The notes: generated by a model not told the origin, from the letters alone. Positions 10,737 through 22,151 are shown, numbered from the stretch's first letter. The stretch: 64,000 nt of DNA from Enhydrobacter sp. (GCF_030246845.1 NZ_CP126889.1:2909001-2973000); one strand, 5' to 3'. Made by a program: numbers and translations.

Positions 10737-12149
10737 ATGGCAAACGAAACCTTTGATCTGGTGGTGATCGGCGCCGGGCCCGGCGGCTATGTGGCGGCGA
10801 TCCGGGCGGCGCAGCTCGGCATGAAGGTCGCGGTGGTCGAGAAGCGCGCGACTTTCGGCGGAACCTGCCTGAACGTCGGATGCATCCCGTCCAAAGCGCT
10901 GCTGCAGTCGTCCCACCTCTTCGAGCAGGCGGGCCATGATCTCGCGGTTCACGGCATAGAGCTCGGCTTGCCCAGGCTCGACTTCGCGCAGCTCATGAAG
11001 CGCAAGAACGAGGTGGTCGACGCCACCACCAAGGGGGTCGCCTTCCTGTTCCGGAAGAACAGGATCACGGCCTTCCAGGGCACCGGCCGCATCGAGAAGG
11101 CGGGTTCGGTCGCCGTCCTGGGCGACGACGGCGCGGTCAAGGAGACGCTGTCGGCCAGGAACATCCTGATCGCCTCCGGCTCGGAATCGACGCCGCTGCC
11201 GGGCGTCACGATCGACGAGAAGAAGATCGTGTCCTCGACCGGCGCGCTCGAGCTTGCCGAGGTGCCCAGGCGCCTCGTGGTCGTGGGCGCCGGCATCATC
11301 GGCCTGGAGCTGGGCTCGGTCTGGCGCCGTCTCGGCTCGGATGTGACGGTGATCGAGTTCCTCGACCGCATCACACCCGGCGTCGACGACGAGGTGACCA
11401 AGCACTTCCATCGCATGCTCGCGAAGCAGGGCCTGAAGTTCAGGCTGGGCTCGAAGGTGACCAGGGCCGAGCCTTCGGCCGGCGGCATTGCGATCACCGT
11501 CGAGCCGGCCAAGGGCGGTGCACCCGAGACGCTCGAAGCCGACATCCTGCTGGTGTCGATCGGCCGGCGGCCGTACGTCGAGGGCCTGGGTCTCGACAAG
11601 GCGGGCGTCAAGCTCTCGTCGCGCGGCCGCATCGAGGTCGATGCGCATTTCCAGACCTCGGTGCCCGGCATCTATGCGATCGGCGATGCGATCGACGGAC
11701 CGATGCTCGCCCACAAGGCAAGCGAGGACGGTATCGCCTGCGTCGAAACGCTGGCCGGCCAGAAGGGCCATGTGAACTGGGATCTCGTGCCCTCGGTCGT
11801 CTATACCCAGCCGGAGGTGGCCTGGGTCGGCAAGACCGAGGAGCAGCTCAAGGCGGAGGGCATCGCCTACAAGATCGGAAAGTATCCCTTCACGGCCGAT
11901 CCGCGCAGCCGCGCCAACGGCGCCACCGAGGGCTTCGTGAAGGTGCTGGCCGACAAGGCGACCGACCAGGTGCTGGGCGTGCACGTCATCGGCGCCGAGG
12001 CCGGCACCATGATCGCCGAGGCAGTGATGGCGATGGAGTTCTCGGCCTCGGCCGAGGATATCGGCCGCGTCTGCCACGCCCATCCGACTGTGAACGAAGC
12101 GATGAAGGAGGCCGCCCTCGCGGCCTGGGACAGGCCGATCCACCTGTAG
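10737..12149 (+). CDS. lpdA: Dihydrolipoyl dehydrogenase (E3)
   Basis: The flavoprotein that reoxidises the lipoyl groups of SucB with NAD+, 470 aa. FAD-binding GAGPGGYVAAIRAAQLG is at the N-terminus and the redox pair Cys44/Cys49 is in GGTCLNVGCIPSK. The NAD-binding GAGIIGLELGSVWRRLG lies in the middle, and the C-terminal dimer domain has HAHPTVNEAMKEA with the catalytic His. Its position after sucB suggests it is dedicated to the 2-oxoglutarate complex. Alphaproteobacteria usually also have other lpd copies, so sharing with pyruvate dehydrogenase is possible. Confidence 0.96.
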   Translation: MANETFDLVVIGAGPGGYVAAIRAAQLGMKVAVVEKRATFGGTCLNVGCIPSKALLQSSHLFEQAGHDLAVHGIELGLPRLDFAQLMKRKNEVVDATTKGVAFLFRKNRITAFQGTGRIEKAGSVAVLGDDGAVKETLSARNILIASGSESTPLPGVTIDEKKIVSSTGALELAEVPRRLVVVGAGIIGLELGSVWRRLGSDVTVIEFLDRITPGVDDEVTKHFHRMLAKQGLKFRLGSKVTRAEPSAGGIAITVEPAKGGAPETLEADILLVSIGRRPYVEGLGLDKAGVKLSSRGRIEVDAHFQTSVPGIYAIGDAIDGPMLAHKASEDGIACVETLAGQKGHVNWDLVPSVVYTQPEVAWVGKTEEQLKAEGIAYKIGKYPFTADPRSRANGATEGFVKVLADKATDQVLGVHVIGAEAGTMIAEAVMAMEFSASAEDIGRVCHAHPTVNEAMKEAALAAWDRPIHL

Positions 12150-12174
12150 AGACGTTTGCCATGAAGACAGTGTC

Positions 12175-12450
12175 GTGACCGACATGCGCAAGCCGTTGAT
12201 GGTGCTCGCGATCGTTGCCTGCCTGATCATGTCGGTGATCGGCGGTCTCGTGCCCATCCTGCAGGGCTGGATCTTCTTCGTGCTGGCCCTCTACCTCTTC
12301 GCCACCGAATTCGACAGCGGCCGCCGCTATGTGAAGGCGGCGCGTCGCCGTTGGCCGACCCTCTCGCAGTGGATCTCTAAGGCGCGGACCCACCGCTGGG
12401 CGCCGCGCCACCTGCGGGAGTTCGACGATCTCACCGATCCGTCGAAGTGA
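12175..12450 (+). CDS. Small PGPGW-like inner membrane protein
   Basis: A 91-aa protein starting at GTG 12175 (a second possible start is the ATG at 12184). Two hydrophobic stretches, LMVLAIVACLIMSVIGGLVP and GWIFFVLALYLFA, suggest two membrane passes, followed by a basic cytoplasmic tail rich in Arg. The VPILQGWIFF stretch resembles the PGPGW family of small membrane proteins that often accompany lpd in alphaproteobacteria. Function unknown. It lies 25 bases after lpdA on the same strand and probably ends that transcript. Confidence 0.7.
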   Translation: MTDMRKPLMVLAIVACLIMSVIGGLVPILQGWIFFVLALYLFATEFDSGRRYVKAARRRWPTLSQWISKARTHRWAPRHLREFDDLTDPSK

Positions 12451-12463
12451 GCTCTCCGCCGGC

Positions 12464-13273
12464 TCAGTCCTTTGCCGTCCCCGCACCGCCGCCGTTCAGA
12501 CGGTGGTAGACCGCCTCGGCGATCGGCAGCAGCTCGTCGCGCGACACGGCGCCCGTGACCGCGAAGCCGAAACCGCGGTCGATCCAGGCGAAAGTCGAGA
12601 TCTCGCCCTCGTGCCGGAAACGGAAGGCCGTCTCGTTGCCCTGTGCGGCCCGGACATAGACCGTGAGACGCTTGCCCGCCGGATCGTCGTACATGAGCTG
12701 GGCGGCTGCGCCATCGTCCGATGGCAACAGCCGTCCGCCCATCAGGCGGTAGCCGAAGCGGCTGAGATCGGGCGCGACCAGCGGCTTGCCGAGGCGCCGC
12801 GACAGCCATTGCAGCAGGTGGGCCTCGTGCCGGGCGTCGACCTCGACCGGATGGGCGACTTCGACGACGAAGGTGCGGTAGGCGGCCGACGCGCTGTCGG
12901 CAACCGCGGTCGTGGCCGGCGTCGCTCGTGCCGCGGCCGTTTCGGTTCGGCTTGCGCCGATCCAGCCGGCGCCGATGCCGCCGGCAAACAGCAGCACACC
13001 CGCCGCGGCCAGGCCGGCCCGTCGTGCCCATCGGCGCCGGCGCGCGGCCTGGATATTGACGATCCACAGTCGGGACGGGACCGGTTCGGCGAACTTGCCC
13101 CCGAGCTGGCCGCGCAGCGTCGCGCGCTGCCGCTGTTCCAGCATCACGCGCTCGCGCACATCCGGATGCTGCGCCAGATAGGCTTCGATCTCGGTCCGCC
13201 GCTCGCCGCCGGCGCAACCGTCGACATAGGCCTGCAGATCCTCCTCCCGGACCACGGCGTCCCGGCCGGTCAT
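12464..13273 (-). CDS. Anti-sigma factor, membrane-anchored
   Basis: A 269-aa probable anti-sigma factor. The N-terminal cytoplasmic part has EEDLQAYVDG and LAQHPDVRERV, the usual anti-sigma helix pattern, but the His-Cys-Cys zinc motif of ZAS proteins is absent. One membrane segment, AGLAAAGVLLFAGGIGAGWI, follows at about residues 85-105. The C-terminal part (from about 125) is periplasmic with no recognised domain. Its start overlaps the stop of the ECF sigma gene by 4 bases (ATGA), the usual arrangement for a sigma factor and its inhibitor. The signal that releases the sigma factor is not evident. Confidence 0.82.
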   Translation of the reverse strand: MTGRDAVVREEDLQAYVDGCAGGERRTEIEAYLAQHPDVRERVMLEQRQRATLRGQLGGKFAEPVPSRLWIVNIQAARRRRWARRAGLAAAGVLLFAGGIGAGWIGASRTETAAARATPATTAVADSASAAYRTFVVEVAHPVEVDARHEAHLLQWLSRRLGKPLVAPDLSRFGYRLMGGRLLPSDDGAAAQLMYDDPAGKRLTVYVRAAQGNETAFRFRHEGEISTFAWIDRGFGFAVTGAVSRDELLPIAEAVYHRLNGGGAGTAKD

Positions 13274-13776
13274 TTCACTCTCCGGAGCAATGTTGTGCGG
13301 CCGGTCTCGACGATCGCGCGCAGCCGCTGGCGGGCCCGCGACAGGCGCGACATCACCGTGCCGACCGGCATGCCCAGGATGCGCGCCGCCTCGTCGTAGG
13401 AGAAATCCTCGACCCCCACCAGCAGCAGCAGCGACTTCTGCTCCTCGGGGAGCTGGTCGAGCGCCGCCAGCACGTCGTGGACCTCGAGCGTGCTCTCCTG
13501 CCGGGCCGGCACGCCGGGGAGGGCCGCATCCTCCATCGCGACCGGGCTTTCCCGGCGGCGGTCCTGCCGCCAGCGGCTGAGGTAAAGGTTGCGCTGGATG
13601 GCGAACAGCCAGGCCCGCAGATCGCCGTCGGCGCGTCGCAGCGCCCAGCGCGACAGCGCCCGCTCCAGCGTGTCCTGCACGAGATCGTCGGCGCGCTCGT
13701 GGTCGCGCAGCAGGGCGTAGGCATAGCGGCGCAGCGCCGGGATCTGCTGCTCCAGAAGGGCGGCAATGTCGGCCAT
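13270..13776 (-). CDS. ECF-type RNA polymerase sigma factor
   Basis: A 168-aa extracytoplasmic-function sigma factor. Region 2 is seen in RYAYALLRDHERADDLVQDT, and region 4 as a helix-turn-helix in YDEAARILGMPVGTVMSRLS; there is no region 3. It should direct RNA polymerase to GGAAC/CGTC-like promoters when freed from the downstream anti-sigma factor, which overlaps it by 4 bases. The gene immediately upstream on the same strand (13854-14237) has a matching promoter and is a likely target. Confidence 0.93.
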   Translation of the reverse strand: MADIAALLEQQIPALRRYAYALLRDHERADDLVQDTLERALSRWALRRADGDLRAWLFAIQRNLYLSRWRQDRRRESPVAMEDAALPGVPARQESTLEVHDVLAALDQLPEEQKSLLLLVGVEDFSYDEAARILGMPVGTVMSRLSRARQRLRAIVETGRTTLLRRVK

Positions 13777-13853
13777 CGAGGCGTCAGTCTACGCGAAAGC
13801 CGGGACGCCGGCGGGTGGGCATTCGGGAAACGCGGCCGGCGCCCCGGCTTCCG

Positions 13854-14237
13854 TCAGGGTCGGGCGACGTGCCAGGCGCCCTGCAGGAAGCCATCGCCGG
13901 TCGTGTCGCCGGGCTTGGTGTCCTTGACCCATCCATAGAGCGGCTTGCCCTTGTAGGCCCACTGCTTCAGCCCGTCGTCGCGGGTGACGATCGACCAGTT
14001 GCCGGAGGCCTTGGCGCCGTCGGCGACGAGGAGCGGCGGCCAGTTCTGGGCGCACTTCCCGTTGCAGACCGACTTGCCGGGCGTGTCCTTGTCGAAGGTG
14101 TAGAGCGTCATGCCCTTGGCATCGACGAACATGCCGTTCTTGGTCGACGGCGCCATCGACGAGGGCTCGGCGGCCAACGCCGCCCCCGATGTGGCGAGCG
14201 CCATGGCAAAGACCGTGAAAGCGAGCTTCTTGAGCAT
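13854..14237 (-). CDS. Small exported COG4315-type repeat protein
   Basis: A 127-aa secreted protein; ATG 14237 is chosen because CGGAGGAGAT lies just before it. The signal peptide MLKKLAFTVFAMALATSGAA ends near ALAAEP. The mature part has the two copies of the Yx(F/W)xxD-type motif known from COG4315: LYTFDKDTPGKSVCNGKCAQ with WPPLLV, and LYGWVKDTKPGDTTGDG. Homologues are often found next to ECF sigma factors and are thought to respond to envelope or oxidative stress, but the biochemical role is unknown. The paired cysteines in CNGKC could bind metal or form a disulphide. Confidence 0.85.
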   Translation of the reverse strand: MLKKLAFTVFAMALATSGAALAAEPSSMAPSTKNGMFVDAKGMTLYTFDKDTPGKSVCNGKCAQNWPPLLVADGAKASGNWSIVTRDDGLKQWAYKGKPLYGWVKDTKPGDTTGDGFLQGAWHVARP

Positions 14238-14272
14238 ATCTCCTCCGTGCAGATGTTGACGCACGAAAGAGA

Positions 14273-14298
14273 GACGCTGGCAGGGAAGGTCTATTCCC
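14273..14298 (-). promoter_or_regulatory. Candidate ECF sigma promoter for the COG4315-type gene
   Basis: On the minus strand GGGAAT (14298-14293) and CGTC (14276-14273) are separated by 16 bases, matching the usual ECF layout of GGAAC-like -35 and CGTC-like -10 elements. It lies about 35 bases before the start of the COG4315 gene, which sits directly upstream of the sigma factor gene. The role is inferred from motif and position. Confidence 0.45.
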
Positions 14299-14320
14299 GC
14301 CGCCGGTAAAGAAATGTGAT

Positions 14321-15262
14321 CTACCGCGCCTTCGCCCTGGGATGGGCGGCGCGATAGACGGAGGTCAGGCGGGCGGCGTCGACGTCGGTGTAGCGCTGGG
14401 TGGTCGAGAGCGAGGCGTGGCCCAGCAGCTCCTGGATGGTGCGCAGGTCGCCGCCCGCGCCCAGAAGATGGGTGGCGAAGGAGTGGCGCAGGACGTGCGG
14501 CGTCACCGAGTCGGGCAGGCCGAGCTGCCGGCGGATCTCGCGCACCCGCTTCTGCACGATCGCGGGGTCGAGCGGGCCGCCGCGCGCGCCGAGGAAGAAG
14601 GCATGGCTGCCGGCGAGGGCGGCGAGATGCGGACAGGCGTCGCGATAGGCGGCCAGCGCCTCGAGCGCCTGTGGCAGGAGCGGCACGATCCGGGTCTTGC
14701 GGCCCTTGCCGGTAACGGCCAGCGTGTCACGGCCCGCGCCCAGGAGGTCCTCGACCATCGCCTTGGTGAGGCCGAGCGCCTCGCCGATGCGCAGGCCGGC
14801 GCCGTAGAGCAGCAGCAGGACGGCCGCGTCGCGCTTGTCGATCCAGGGCTCGCGCTCCCGTTCGGACTCGGCCTCGAGAACCTCGTCCATGTCGGCCTCC
14901 GAGAGCGCCTTGGGCACCGCGTGCGGCAGCCTGGGCGTCTGCAGCGTGCCGATGCTGGCATTGTGCGCGAGCTTTTCCCTGTCGAGGAAGTGGAAGAAGG
15001 AGCGCACCGAGGACACCGCGCGCGCCGTCGAGGGGCGCGCCAGCCCGTTGCGGGCGCGGTCGGCGAGCCAGGCGCGGAACTCGGCGGGCTTCAGCCTGGC
15101 GAGCGCGTCGAGCGTCGGCGGTGCGCCGAGATAGCTGGTCATGAAGCCGAGGAAGGTCGCGACGTCGTGCTCGTAGGCGACGAGGGTATGATCGGCGAGC
15201 CGTCGCTCGCTTTTCAGCCAGTCCCGCCATGCCTCGCGCGCGGCCGCGAGACTCCCCGGCAT
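14321..15262 (-). CDS. xerC: Tyrosine recombinase XerC
   Basis: A 313-aa tyrosine site-specific recombinase that resolves chromosome dimers at dif together with XerD. The N-terminal core-binding domain (residues 10-95) has SVRSFFHFLDREKL. The catalytic residues are visible: Arg in YGAGLRIGEAL, the HxxR pair in HVLRHSFATHLL, His in LLGHASLSTTQ and the nucleophile Tyr291 in TTQRYTDV. It follows DUF484 by 4 bases in the order tal-DUF484-xerC, a context typical of the chromosomal XerC rather than of a phage integrase. Confidence 0.94.
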   Translation of the reverse strand: MPGSLAAAREAWRDWLKSERRLADHTLVAYEHDVATFLGFMTSYLGAPPTLDALARLKPAEFRAWLADRARNGLARPSTARAVSSVRSFFHFLDREKLAHNASIGTLQTPRLPHAVPKALSEADMDEVLEAESEREREPWIDKRDAAVLLLLYGAGLRIGEALGLTKAMVEDLLGAGRDTLAVTGKGRKTRIVPLLPQALEALAAYRDACPHLAALAGSHAFFLGARGGPLDPAIVQKRVREIRRQLGLPDSVTPHVLRHSFATHLLGAGGDLRTIQELLGHASLSTTQRYTDVDAARLTSVYRAAHPRAKAR

Positions 15263-15266
15263 GCCG

Positions 15267-16010
15267 CTACTCGGGCAGGTCGAGCCAGGCGCGGATGGTG
15301 TTTTCCAGCACCTTGGCCAGGAAGAACAGGAGCTCGGTCGCCATGTCCGGCCCGAACGCCTCCGGGTTGCGCGAGCCGAAGCACATCACGCCATCCGGCG
15401 AGCCGGACGACACACGCAGGCGCAAGAGCACGTCGGACTGCACGAACCGGGCGACATCGCCGAAGAAGGCTTCCTCGCCCGTGACGTGGCTGCGCAGGCG
15501 GGCATGCTTGTCGGCGCCGACGGCGGCATCGATCGCGCCCGGCTCGAGCACATAGACGCCGCGCACCGACGCCGCCCTCTTCGGCGCGTCGGGCGTGCCC
15601 TCGATCGCGAGGGCGATGAAATCGACGTCCAGGAGATCGGGCAGCTCGTGGGTGACGACATGGATCATCTTCTCGAAGCTCGACGCCTGGATGATGCTGA
15701 TCACCGCCGCCTGGATTCGGTTCTGGACGATCTGGTTCTGCCTGGAGTTGGCGATGATCTCCGTGCGCTCGCTCTTGAGGCGATCGATCTCCGAACGCAG
15801 GCGCTTCAGGATCGCCTGCTGCATGTCGATGACGCCCGGACCCTGGATCGGGGAAGAGAGGCCAAGCTCGCCCGCCAGCTCGGCATGCTTGGTGAAGAAA
15901 TCGGGGTGGGCCTTGAGATAGGCCACGACATCGTCGGCCGTGATCAGCTTCACCTGCCGCCCCGACCCGTCGGGCGCCTCCACGGTGCCCTCGGTCTCCC
16001 TTCCGCCCAT
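15267..16010 (-). CDS. DUF484 family protein
   Basis: A 247-aa protein of the DUF484 family, GAF-like in fold. ITADDVVAYLKAHPDFFTKH at the N-terminus is the family signature, and a coiled-coil stretch of about residues 65-105 (QQAILKRLRSEIDRLKSERT) precedes the GAF-like domain. The frame is open far upstream in the shadow of priA; ATG 16010 is taken because it is the first start that leaves room after the transaldolase stop at 16028. Its molecular role is not known, but linkage to xerC is conserved in many proteobacteria. Confidence 0.88.
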   Translation of the reverse strand: MGGRETEGTVEAPDGSGRQVKLITADDVVAYLKAHPDFFTKHAELAGELGLSSPIQGPGVIDMQQAILKRLRSEIDRLKSERTEIIANSRQNQIVQNRIQAAVISIIQASSFEKMIHVVTHELPDLLDVDFIALAIEGTPDAPKRAASVRGVYVLEPGAIDAAVGADKHARLRSHVTGEEAFFGDVARFVQSDVLLRLRVSSGSPDGVMCFGSRNPEAFGPDMATELLFFLAKVLENTIRAWLDLPE

Positions 16011-16027
16011 GCCCCCGCGCCTCGCGG

Positions 16028-16684
16028 TCAGAGGATCGACTGGCCGGTCTTGGCCCAGTCGTCGAGGAAGGCCTTGAGCCCGTTGTCGGTCAGCACATGC
16101 TTGAAGAGGCCACGCAATACGTTGGGTGGCACCGTGGCGACATCGGCACCGAGCTTCGCCGCCTGGATCACATGCTGGCTGTGGCGCACCGAAGCTACCA
16201 GCACCTGCGTCTTGTAGTCCGGATACTGGCGGAAGATCGTCATGATCTCGGCGATGAGATGCATGCCGTCCTGGCCGATATCGTCGAGGCGGCCGACGAA
16301 GGGCGAGACGAAGGTGGCTCCCGCCTTGGCCGCCAGCAGCGCCTGCGCCGCCGAGAAGCAGAGCGTGACGTTCACCATCGTGCCCTCCGAGACCAACGCC
16401 TTGCAGGTCTTGAGGCCGTCGGGCGTGAGCGGCACCTTCACCGCCACATTCTTGGCGATCTTGGCGAGCTTCCTGCCTTCCTCGAGCATCCGCTTGTGGT
16501 CGGTCGACACCGTCTCGGCGCTGACCGGGCCGGGAACGACGGCGCAGACTTCCTTGATCACCTCGAGCATGGGTCGGCCGGACTTCATGATCAGCGAGGG
16601 ATTGGTGGTGACCCCATCCAGGAGCCCCGATGCGGCGAGGTCCTTGATCTCGGCGACATCGGCGGTATCGACGAAGAACTTCAT
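16028..16684 (-). CDS. tal: Transaldolase, short fructose-6-phosphate aldolase-like type
   Basis: A 218-aa TalB-short/FSA-type transaldolase of the pentose phosphate pathway. It starts [16 protein letters not shown], carries the Schiff-base Lys83 in NVAVKVPLT, and has [14 protein letters not shown], the phosphate-site block of the family. The short length fits the transaldolase subfamily 3B common in alphaproteobacteria and Gram-positives; true fructose-6-phosphate aldolase activity cannot be excluded from sequence. Its ATG is only 13 bases from the first possible ATG of divergent priA, so its promoter must overlap the priA 5' end. Confidence 0.93.
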   Translation of the reverse strand: MKFFVDTADVAEIKDLAASGLLDGVTTNPSLIMKSGRPMLEVIKEVCAVVPGPVSAETVSTDHKRMLEEGRKLAKIAKNVAVKVPLTPDGLKTCKALVSEGTMVNVTLCFSAAQALLAAKAGATFVSPFVGRLDDIGQDGMHLIAEIMTIFRQYPDYKTQVLVASVRHSQHVIQAAKLGADVATVPPNVLRGLFKHVLTDNGLKAFLDDWAKTGQSIL

Positions 16685-16697
16685 ATAAAATACCCCA

Positions 16698-18977
16698 ATG
16701 GCCAGTGGTTCGGATTGGCGTGCCGCCGCAATTTCTAGCGATTCGCCCGCGCAGCCACAAGCCGCGCAGGTGGAGGAGGCGCGCCCGGGATCGGTGGAAA
16801 ACGGCAACCTCCGGACAGTGCGTGTCCTTCTGCCGCTCCCCCTTGCCGATGCCTATGACTACAGCGTGCCGGAGGGCCTCGAGGTTGCGGCGGGCGCCTT
16901 CGTCATCGTGCCGCTGGGCAAGCGCGAGACGATCGGCGTCGTGTGGGGCGAGGGCACGGGCGACGTGCCGCGCGAGAAGCTGCGCCACGTGGCCGACATC
17001 CTTCCGGCGCTGCCGATGACCGACGCGTTGCGGCGCTTCGTCGAATGGGTCGCGGCCTACACACTCGCGCCGCCCGGGGCCGTGCTGCGCATGACCATGA
17101 GCTCGCTGTCGGCGCTCGAGGCGGCGCGCAAGGAGACGATCTATCGCCTGGCGCCGACGGCCCTCGAAGGCGAGCCGAAGCTGACGGCTGCCCGGCGGCG
17201 CGTGCTGGAGGCGTTGAAGGACGGCCCGGCCATGCCGGCGGCCGAGCTCGCGCATCTCGCCGGAGTCGGAACCTCGGTGGTGAAGACCATGGCCGCGGCC
17301 GGCCTGCTCGAGGGCGTGGCGCGCGAGATGCGGCGCGCCTTCCCGCAGCCCGACGGCCGCCGCGACGGGCCGGCGCTCTCCGACGCGCAAAGGCGTGCCG
17401 CCGAGGCCCTGATCGCCAGGGTGAAGGCGCATCGTTTCTCGGCGACGCTGCTCGACGGCGTGCCCGGCGCCGGCAAGACCGAGGTCTATTTCGAGGCGAT
17501 CGCCGCGGCGCTGGGCGCAGGCCGCCAGGTGCTGGTGCTGCTGCCCGAGATCGCGCTCACCGCACAATGGCTCAGGCGCTTCGAGGATCGCTTCGGTGCC
17601 GCGCCTGCCTCGTGGCACTCCGATCTCACCAGCCTGGAACGGCGCGAGACCTGGCGCGGCATCGCCGACGGGCGCGTGAAGGTGGTGGTGGGGGCCCGCT
17701 CGGCCCTGTTCCTGCCGTTCGCGAAGCTGGGGCTGATCGTCGTCGACGAGGAGCACGACGGCTCGTTCAAGCAGGAGGAAGGCGTCACCTACAATGCGCG
17801 CGACATGGCGGTGGTGCGCGCCCGGCTGGTCTCGGCGCCGGTCGTGCTCGCCTCGGCGACGCCGTCGCTGGAAAGCATCGCCAACGTGACGGCTGGCCGT
17901 TACGAGGCGCTGCACCTGCCGGCGCGGCACGGCGGACAGCAGCTCGCGAGCCTGTCGGCAGTCGATTTGCGCAAGACCCCGCCCGCACGCGGTCGCTGGC
18001 TGTCGCCGCCGGTCGTCGAGGCGATGAGGCAGACGCGCGAGGCCGGCGAGCAGGTTCTGCTGTTCCTGAACCGACGTGGCTATGCGCCAATCACCCTGTG
18101 CCGCGCGTGCGGGCACGGCCTCGAATGTCCGCATTGCTCGGCATGGCTGGTCGAGCACCGCTTTCGCCGCACGCTGGTCTGCCATCACTGCGGCTACAAC
18201 GAGCCGCCGAGCGCGGCATGCAAGCATTGCGGCGCGGTCGACCAGTTCGTCGCCTGCGGGCCGGGCGTCGAGCGCATCGCCGAGGAGGCGCATGCGCTCT
18301 TTGCCGACGCGCGGCTCGAGCTCTTCACGTCGGATACCCTGATCAATCGTCACGAGGCGACAGCCGCCGTCGAACGCATGATCGCGGGCGAGATCGACAT
18401 CCTGATCGGCACACAGATGGCGGCGAAGGGGCACCATTTTCCCAATCTCACGCTCGTCGTCGTGGTCGACGCCGATCTGGGATTGAACGGCGGCGATCTG
18501 CGGGCCGCCGAACGGACCTTCCAGCTCCTCTATCAGGTGGCCGGCCGGGCGGGCCGCCAGGACCGGCCGGGCCGCGCGCTGGTGCAGACCCATATGCCGG
18601 AGCATCCGGTGATGCAGGCCCTGGTCGCGAACGATCGCGACCGCTTCGTCGCCGCCGAGCTGGCCGACCGGGCGGCGGCCGGCATGCCGCCTTATGGCCG
18701 GCTGGCCTCGCTGATTGTATCGGGACCCGATGCATCGGTCGTCGACAATGTCTGCGCCGCCATCGCGCGCCGCGCGCCGCACCGGGCCGGGGTCTCGGTG
18801 CTCGGCCCCTCGGTCGCGCCGCTCGCCCTGTTGCGCGGCCGTCACCGCCGCCGCTTCCTGCTCAAGACCGGCCGCGATGTTGCGGTGCAACCGTTGCTGC
18901 GCGCCTGGCTTTCCGAGATCGGCCTGCCGGGTTCCGTCCGACTGCAAATCGACGTCGATCCCTACTCTTTCCTGTGA
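16698..18977 (+). CDS. priA: Primosomal protein N', replication restart helicase
   Basis: A 759-aa superfamily 2 helicase that reloads the replisome at stalled forks. The 3' DNA-binding domain starts at [20 protein letters not shown], Walker A is [11 protein letters not shown] with Lys260, Walker B is [11 protein letters not shown], and the zinc-binding cysteine cluster is in [13 protein letters not shown] and CHHCGYNE. The ATG at 16698 is almost on top of the divergent tal start, and the first 35 residues look unlike PriA. GTG 16794, preceded by a GGAGGAGG stretch, may be the true start, giving about 727 aa. Confidence 0.95.
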   Translation: MASGSDWRAAAISSDSPAQPQAAQVEEARPGSVENGNLRTVRVLLPLPLADAYDYSVPEGLEVAAGAFVIVPLGKRETIGVVWGEGTGDVPREKLRHVADILPALPMTDALRRFVEWVAAYTLAPPGAVLRMTMSSLSALEAARKETIYRLAPTALEGEPKLTAARRRVLEALKDGPAMPAAELAHLAGVGTSVVKTMAAAGLLEGVAREMRRAFPQPDGRRDGPALSDAQRRAAEALIARVKAHRFSATLLDGVPGAGKTEVYFEAIAAALGAGRQVLVLLPEIALTAQWLRRFEDRFGAAPASWHSDLTSLERRETWRGIADGRVKVVVGARSALFLPFAKLGLIVVDEEHDGSFKQEEGVTYNARDMAVVRARLVSAPVVLASATPSLESIANVTAGRYEALHLPARHGGQQLASLSAVDLRKTPPARGRWLSPPVVEAMRQTREAGEQVLLFLNRRGYAPITLCRACGHGLECPHCSAWLVEHRFRRTLVCHHCGYNEPPSAACKHCGAVDQFVACGPGVERIAEEAHALFADARLELFTSDTLINRHEATAAVERMIAGEIDILIGTQMAAKGHHFPNLTLVVVVDADLGLNGGDLRAAERTFQLLYQVAGRAGRQDRPGRALVQTHMPEHPVMQALVANDRDRFVAAELADRAAAGMPPYGRLASLIVSGPDASVVDNVCAAIARRAPHRAGVSVLGPSVAPLALLRGRHRRRFLLKTGRDVAVQPLLRAWLSEIGLPGSVRLQIDVDPYSFL

Positions 18978-19161
18978 CAAGGGGATGCGGAAAAGGCAGG
19001 TAATACGGGCTCTTAGCAATCTTGCGCCGGGGAAGGGCGCATGGTAGCAACGCGCGCTTTTCCGGCCCGGGGCGGCACGCGATGAGGGGCGTTCTTCCGG
19101 AAAAGAACTTGGGTTTTCAAGGGCTTACCGGCCGGCAACGGCACAGGGAGAGGCTTTCGAC

Positions 19162-19724
19162 GTGTCAGACGCTAACTCCGCCACATCGGGTGTTGCCGGA
19201 CGCTATGCCAGCGCGCTGTTCGAGCTCGCAGACAATGCCCGTGCGCTCGACCAGGTCGCGCAGGATCTCGCCAGCTTCCGCCGGCTCCTCGATGAAAGTG
19301 CCGACCTCGCGCGCCTGATCGCGAGCCCCGTCATCGGCCGCGAGGTGCAGGGCAAGGCGCTGCTGGCCGTGCTCGATGCCGCGGGCATCGCGGGCCTTAC
19401 GCGCAATTTCGTCGGCACCGTGGCCGCCAACGGCCGTGCCCGCGAGCTGCCGGCGATGGCGGCCGCCTTCCTCGCCGAGCTGGCGCGCCGCCGCGGCGAG
19501 ACCACGGCCACGGTCACGACGGCCGTGCCGCTCTCCGACGCCCAGCTCCGGCAGCTCACCGACACGCTGCGTGGCGTCCTGGGCGGCGCCAGGGTCTCCA
19601 TCGATGCGCATGTCAACCCCGACATTCTCGGCGGCCTCGTCGTGAAGGTCGGCTCGCGCCTGTTCGATTCGTCTATCCGCAGCAAGCTGCAGCGCCTGCA
19701 GCTTGTCATGAAGGGAGTTGCCTA

Positions 19725-19725
<1 letters not shown>
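19162..19725 (+). CDS. atpH: ATP synthase F1 delta subunit
   Basis: A 187-aa F1 delta (OSCP-like) subunit that joins the F1 head to the peripheral stalk. It starts at GTG 19162 with AGGGAGAGG upstream. [14 protein letters not shown] at the N-terminus and [20 protein letters not shown] at the C-terminus are family hallmarks. It opens the atpHAGDC operon; the Fo genes (atpIBEF) are not here, as is normal for alphaproteobacteria. About 185 bases separate it from priA and no clear promoter is recognised there. Its stop overlaps the atpA start by one base. Confidence 0.96.
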
Positions 19726-21251
<1,526 letters not shown>

Positions 21252-21272
21252 GGAAAGGATCGCCGAGCTCCG

Positions 21273-22151
21273 ATGCCCAGTCTGAAGACGTTCCGCCTTC
21301 GCATCCGAAGCGTCCAGTCGACGCAGAAGATCACGAAGGCCATGAAGATGGTCGCGGCGGCCAAGCTGCGGCGCGCCCAGGAGCAGGCGATGGCCGCCCG
21401 CCCCTACGCCGAGGCGATGGACAAGGTGCTGGCCGCGCTGGGGCAAAGCTTCAAGGGCACCGGTCCCAGGCTGCTCGCCGGCACCGGCTCGGACCAGGTG
21501 CAGCTCGTGATCGTGGCGACCGCCGACCGCGGTCTGTGCGGCGCCTTCAACAGCTCGATCGTGCGCGAGGCGCGCCGGTTCGTCCGCGCGCTGGTGAACG
21601 AGGGCAAGACCGTCAAGATCCTGTGCGTCGGCCGCAAGGGCCGCGACCAGCTTCGTCGCGACTTCGGTTCGATGATCATCGACACGATCACCGATCTCGG
21701 ACGCCCCCGGCTTTCCTTCGCCGATGCGCAGAAGGTGGCGACGCGGCTCACCGAGCTGTTCGACGCCAACGAGTTCGATGTCGCGACGGTGATCTTCAAC
21801 CGCTTCAAGTCGGCGATGACCCAGACGGTCACCGTGCAGCAGCTCATCCCGCCGCCGCCACCCGAGGCCGGCGGCGCTCCCGCCACGGCCGGGGGAGCGG
21901 TCTACGAGTTCGAGCCCGACGAGGCCGACATCCTGGCCGATCTGCTGCCGCGCAACCTCACCGTCCAGATCTTCCGCGTGCTGCTGGAGAACGCCGCGAG
22001 CTTCTACGGCTCGCAGATGACGGCGATGGACAATGCCTCGCGCAACGCCGGCGACGTCATCAGGAAGCTCACGCTGCAGATGAACCGCACGCGCCAGGCG
22101 TCGATCACCAAGGAACTCATCGAAATCATCTCCGGCGCCGAGGCCCTGTAG
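21273..22151 (+). CDS. atpG: ATP synthase F1 gamma subunit
   Basis: The central rotor shaft of F1, 292 aa. The N-terminal helix starts [20 protein letters not shown] with [17 protein letters not shown], and the C-terminal helix ends [20 protein letters not shown]; these two form the coiled coil inside the alpha/beta ring. The Rossmann-like middle holds [17 protein letters not shown] proline-rich insertion at about residues 190-205 ([11 protein letters not shown]) resembles the short extra loop of alphaproteobacterial gamma subunits. Confidence 0.97.
   Translation: MPSLKTFRLRIRSVQSTQKITKAMKMVAAAKLRRAQEQAMAARPYAEAMDKVLAALGQSFKGTGPRLLAGTGSDQVQLVIVATADRGLCGAFNSSIVREARRFVRALVNEGKTVKILCVGRKGRDQLRRDFGSMIIDTITDLGRPRLSFADAQKVATRLTELFDANEFDVATVIFNRFKSAMTQTVTVQQLIPPPPPEAGGAPATAGGAVYEFEPDEADILADLLPRNLTVQIFRVLLENAASFYGSQMTAMDNASRNAGDVIRKLTLQMNRTRQASITKELIEIISGAEAL

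Noticed and set aside
15267..19019. 1250-codon minus-strand frame spanning DUF484 and the strand opposite priA
   Set aside because: Only the last 247 codons (from 16010) are a real protein; the rest is the shadow of priA and of tal in another frame.
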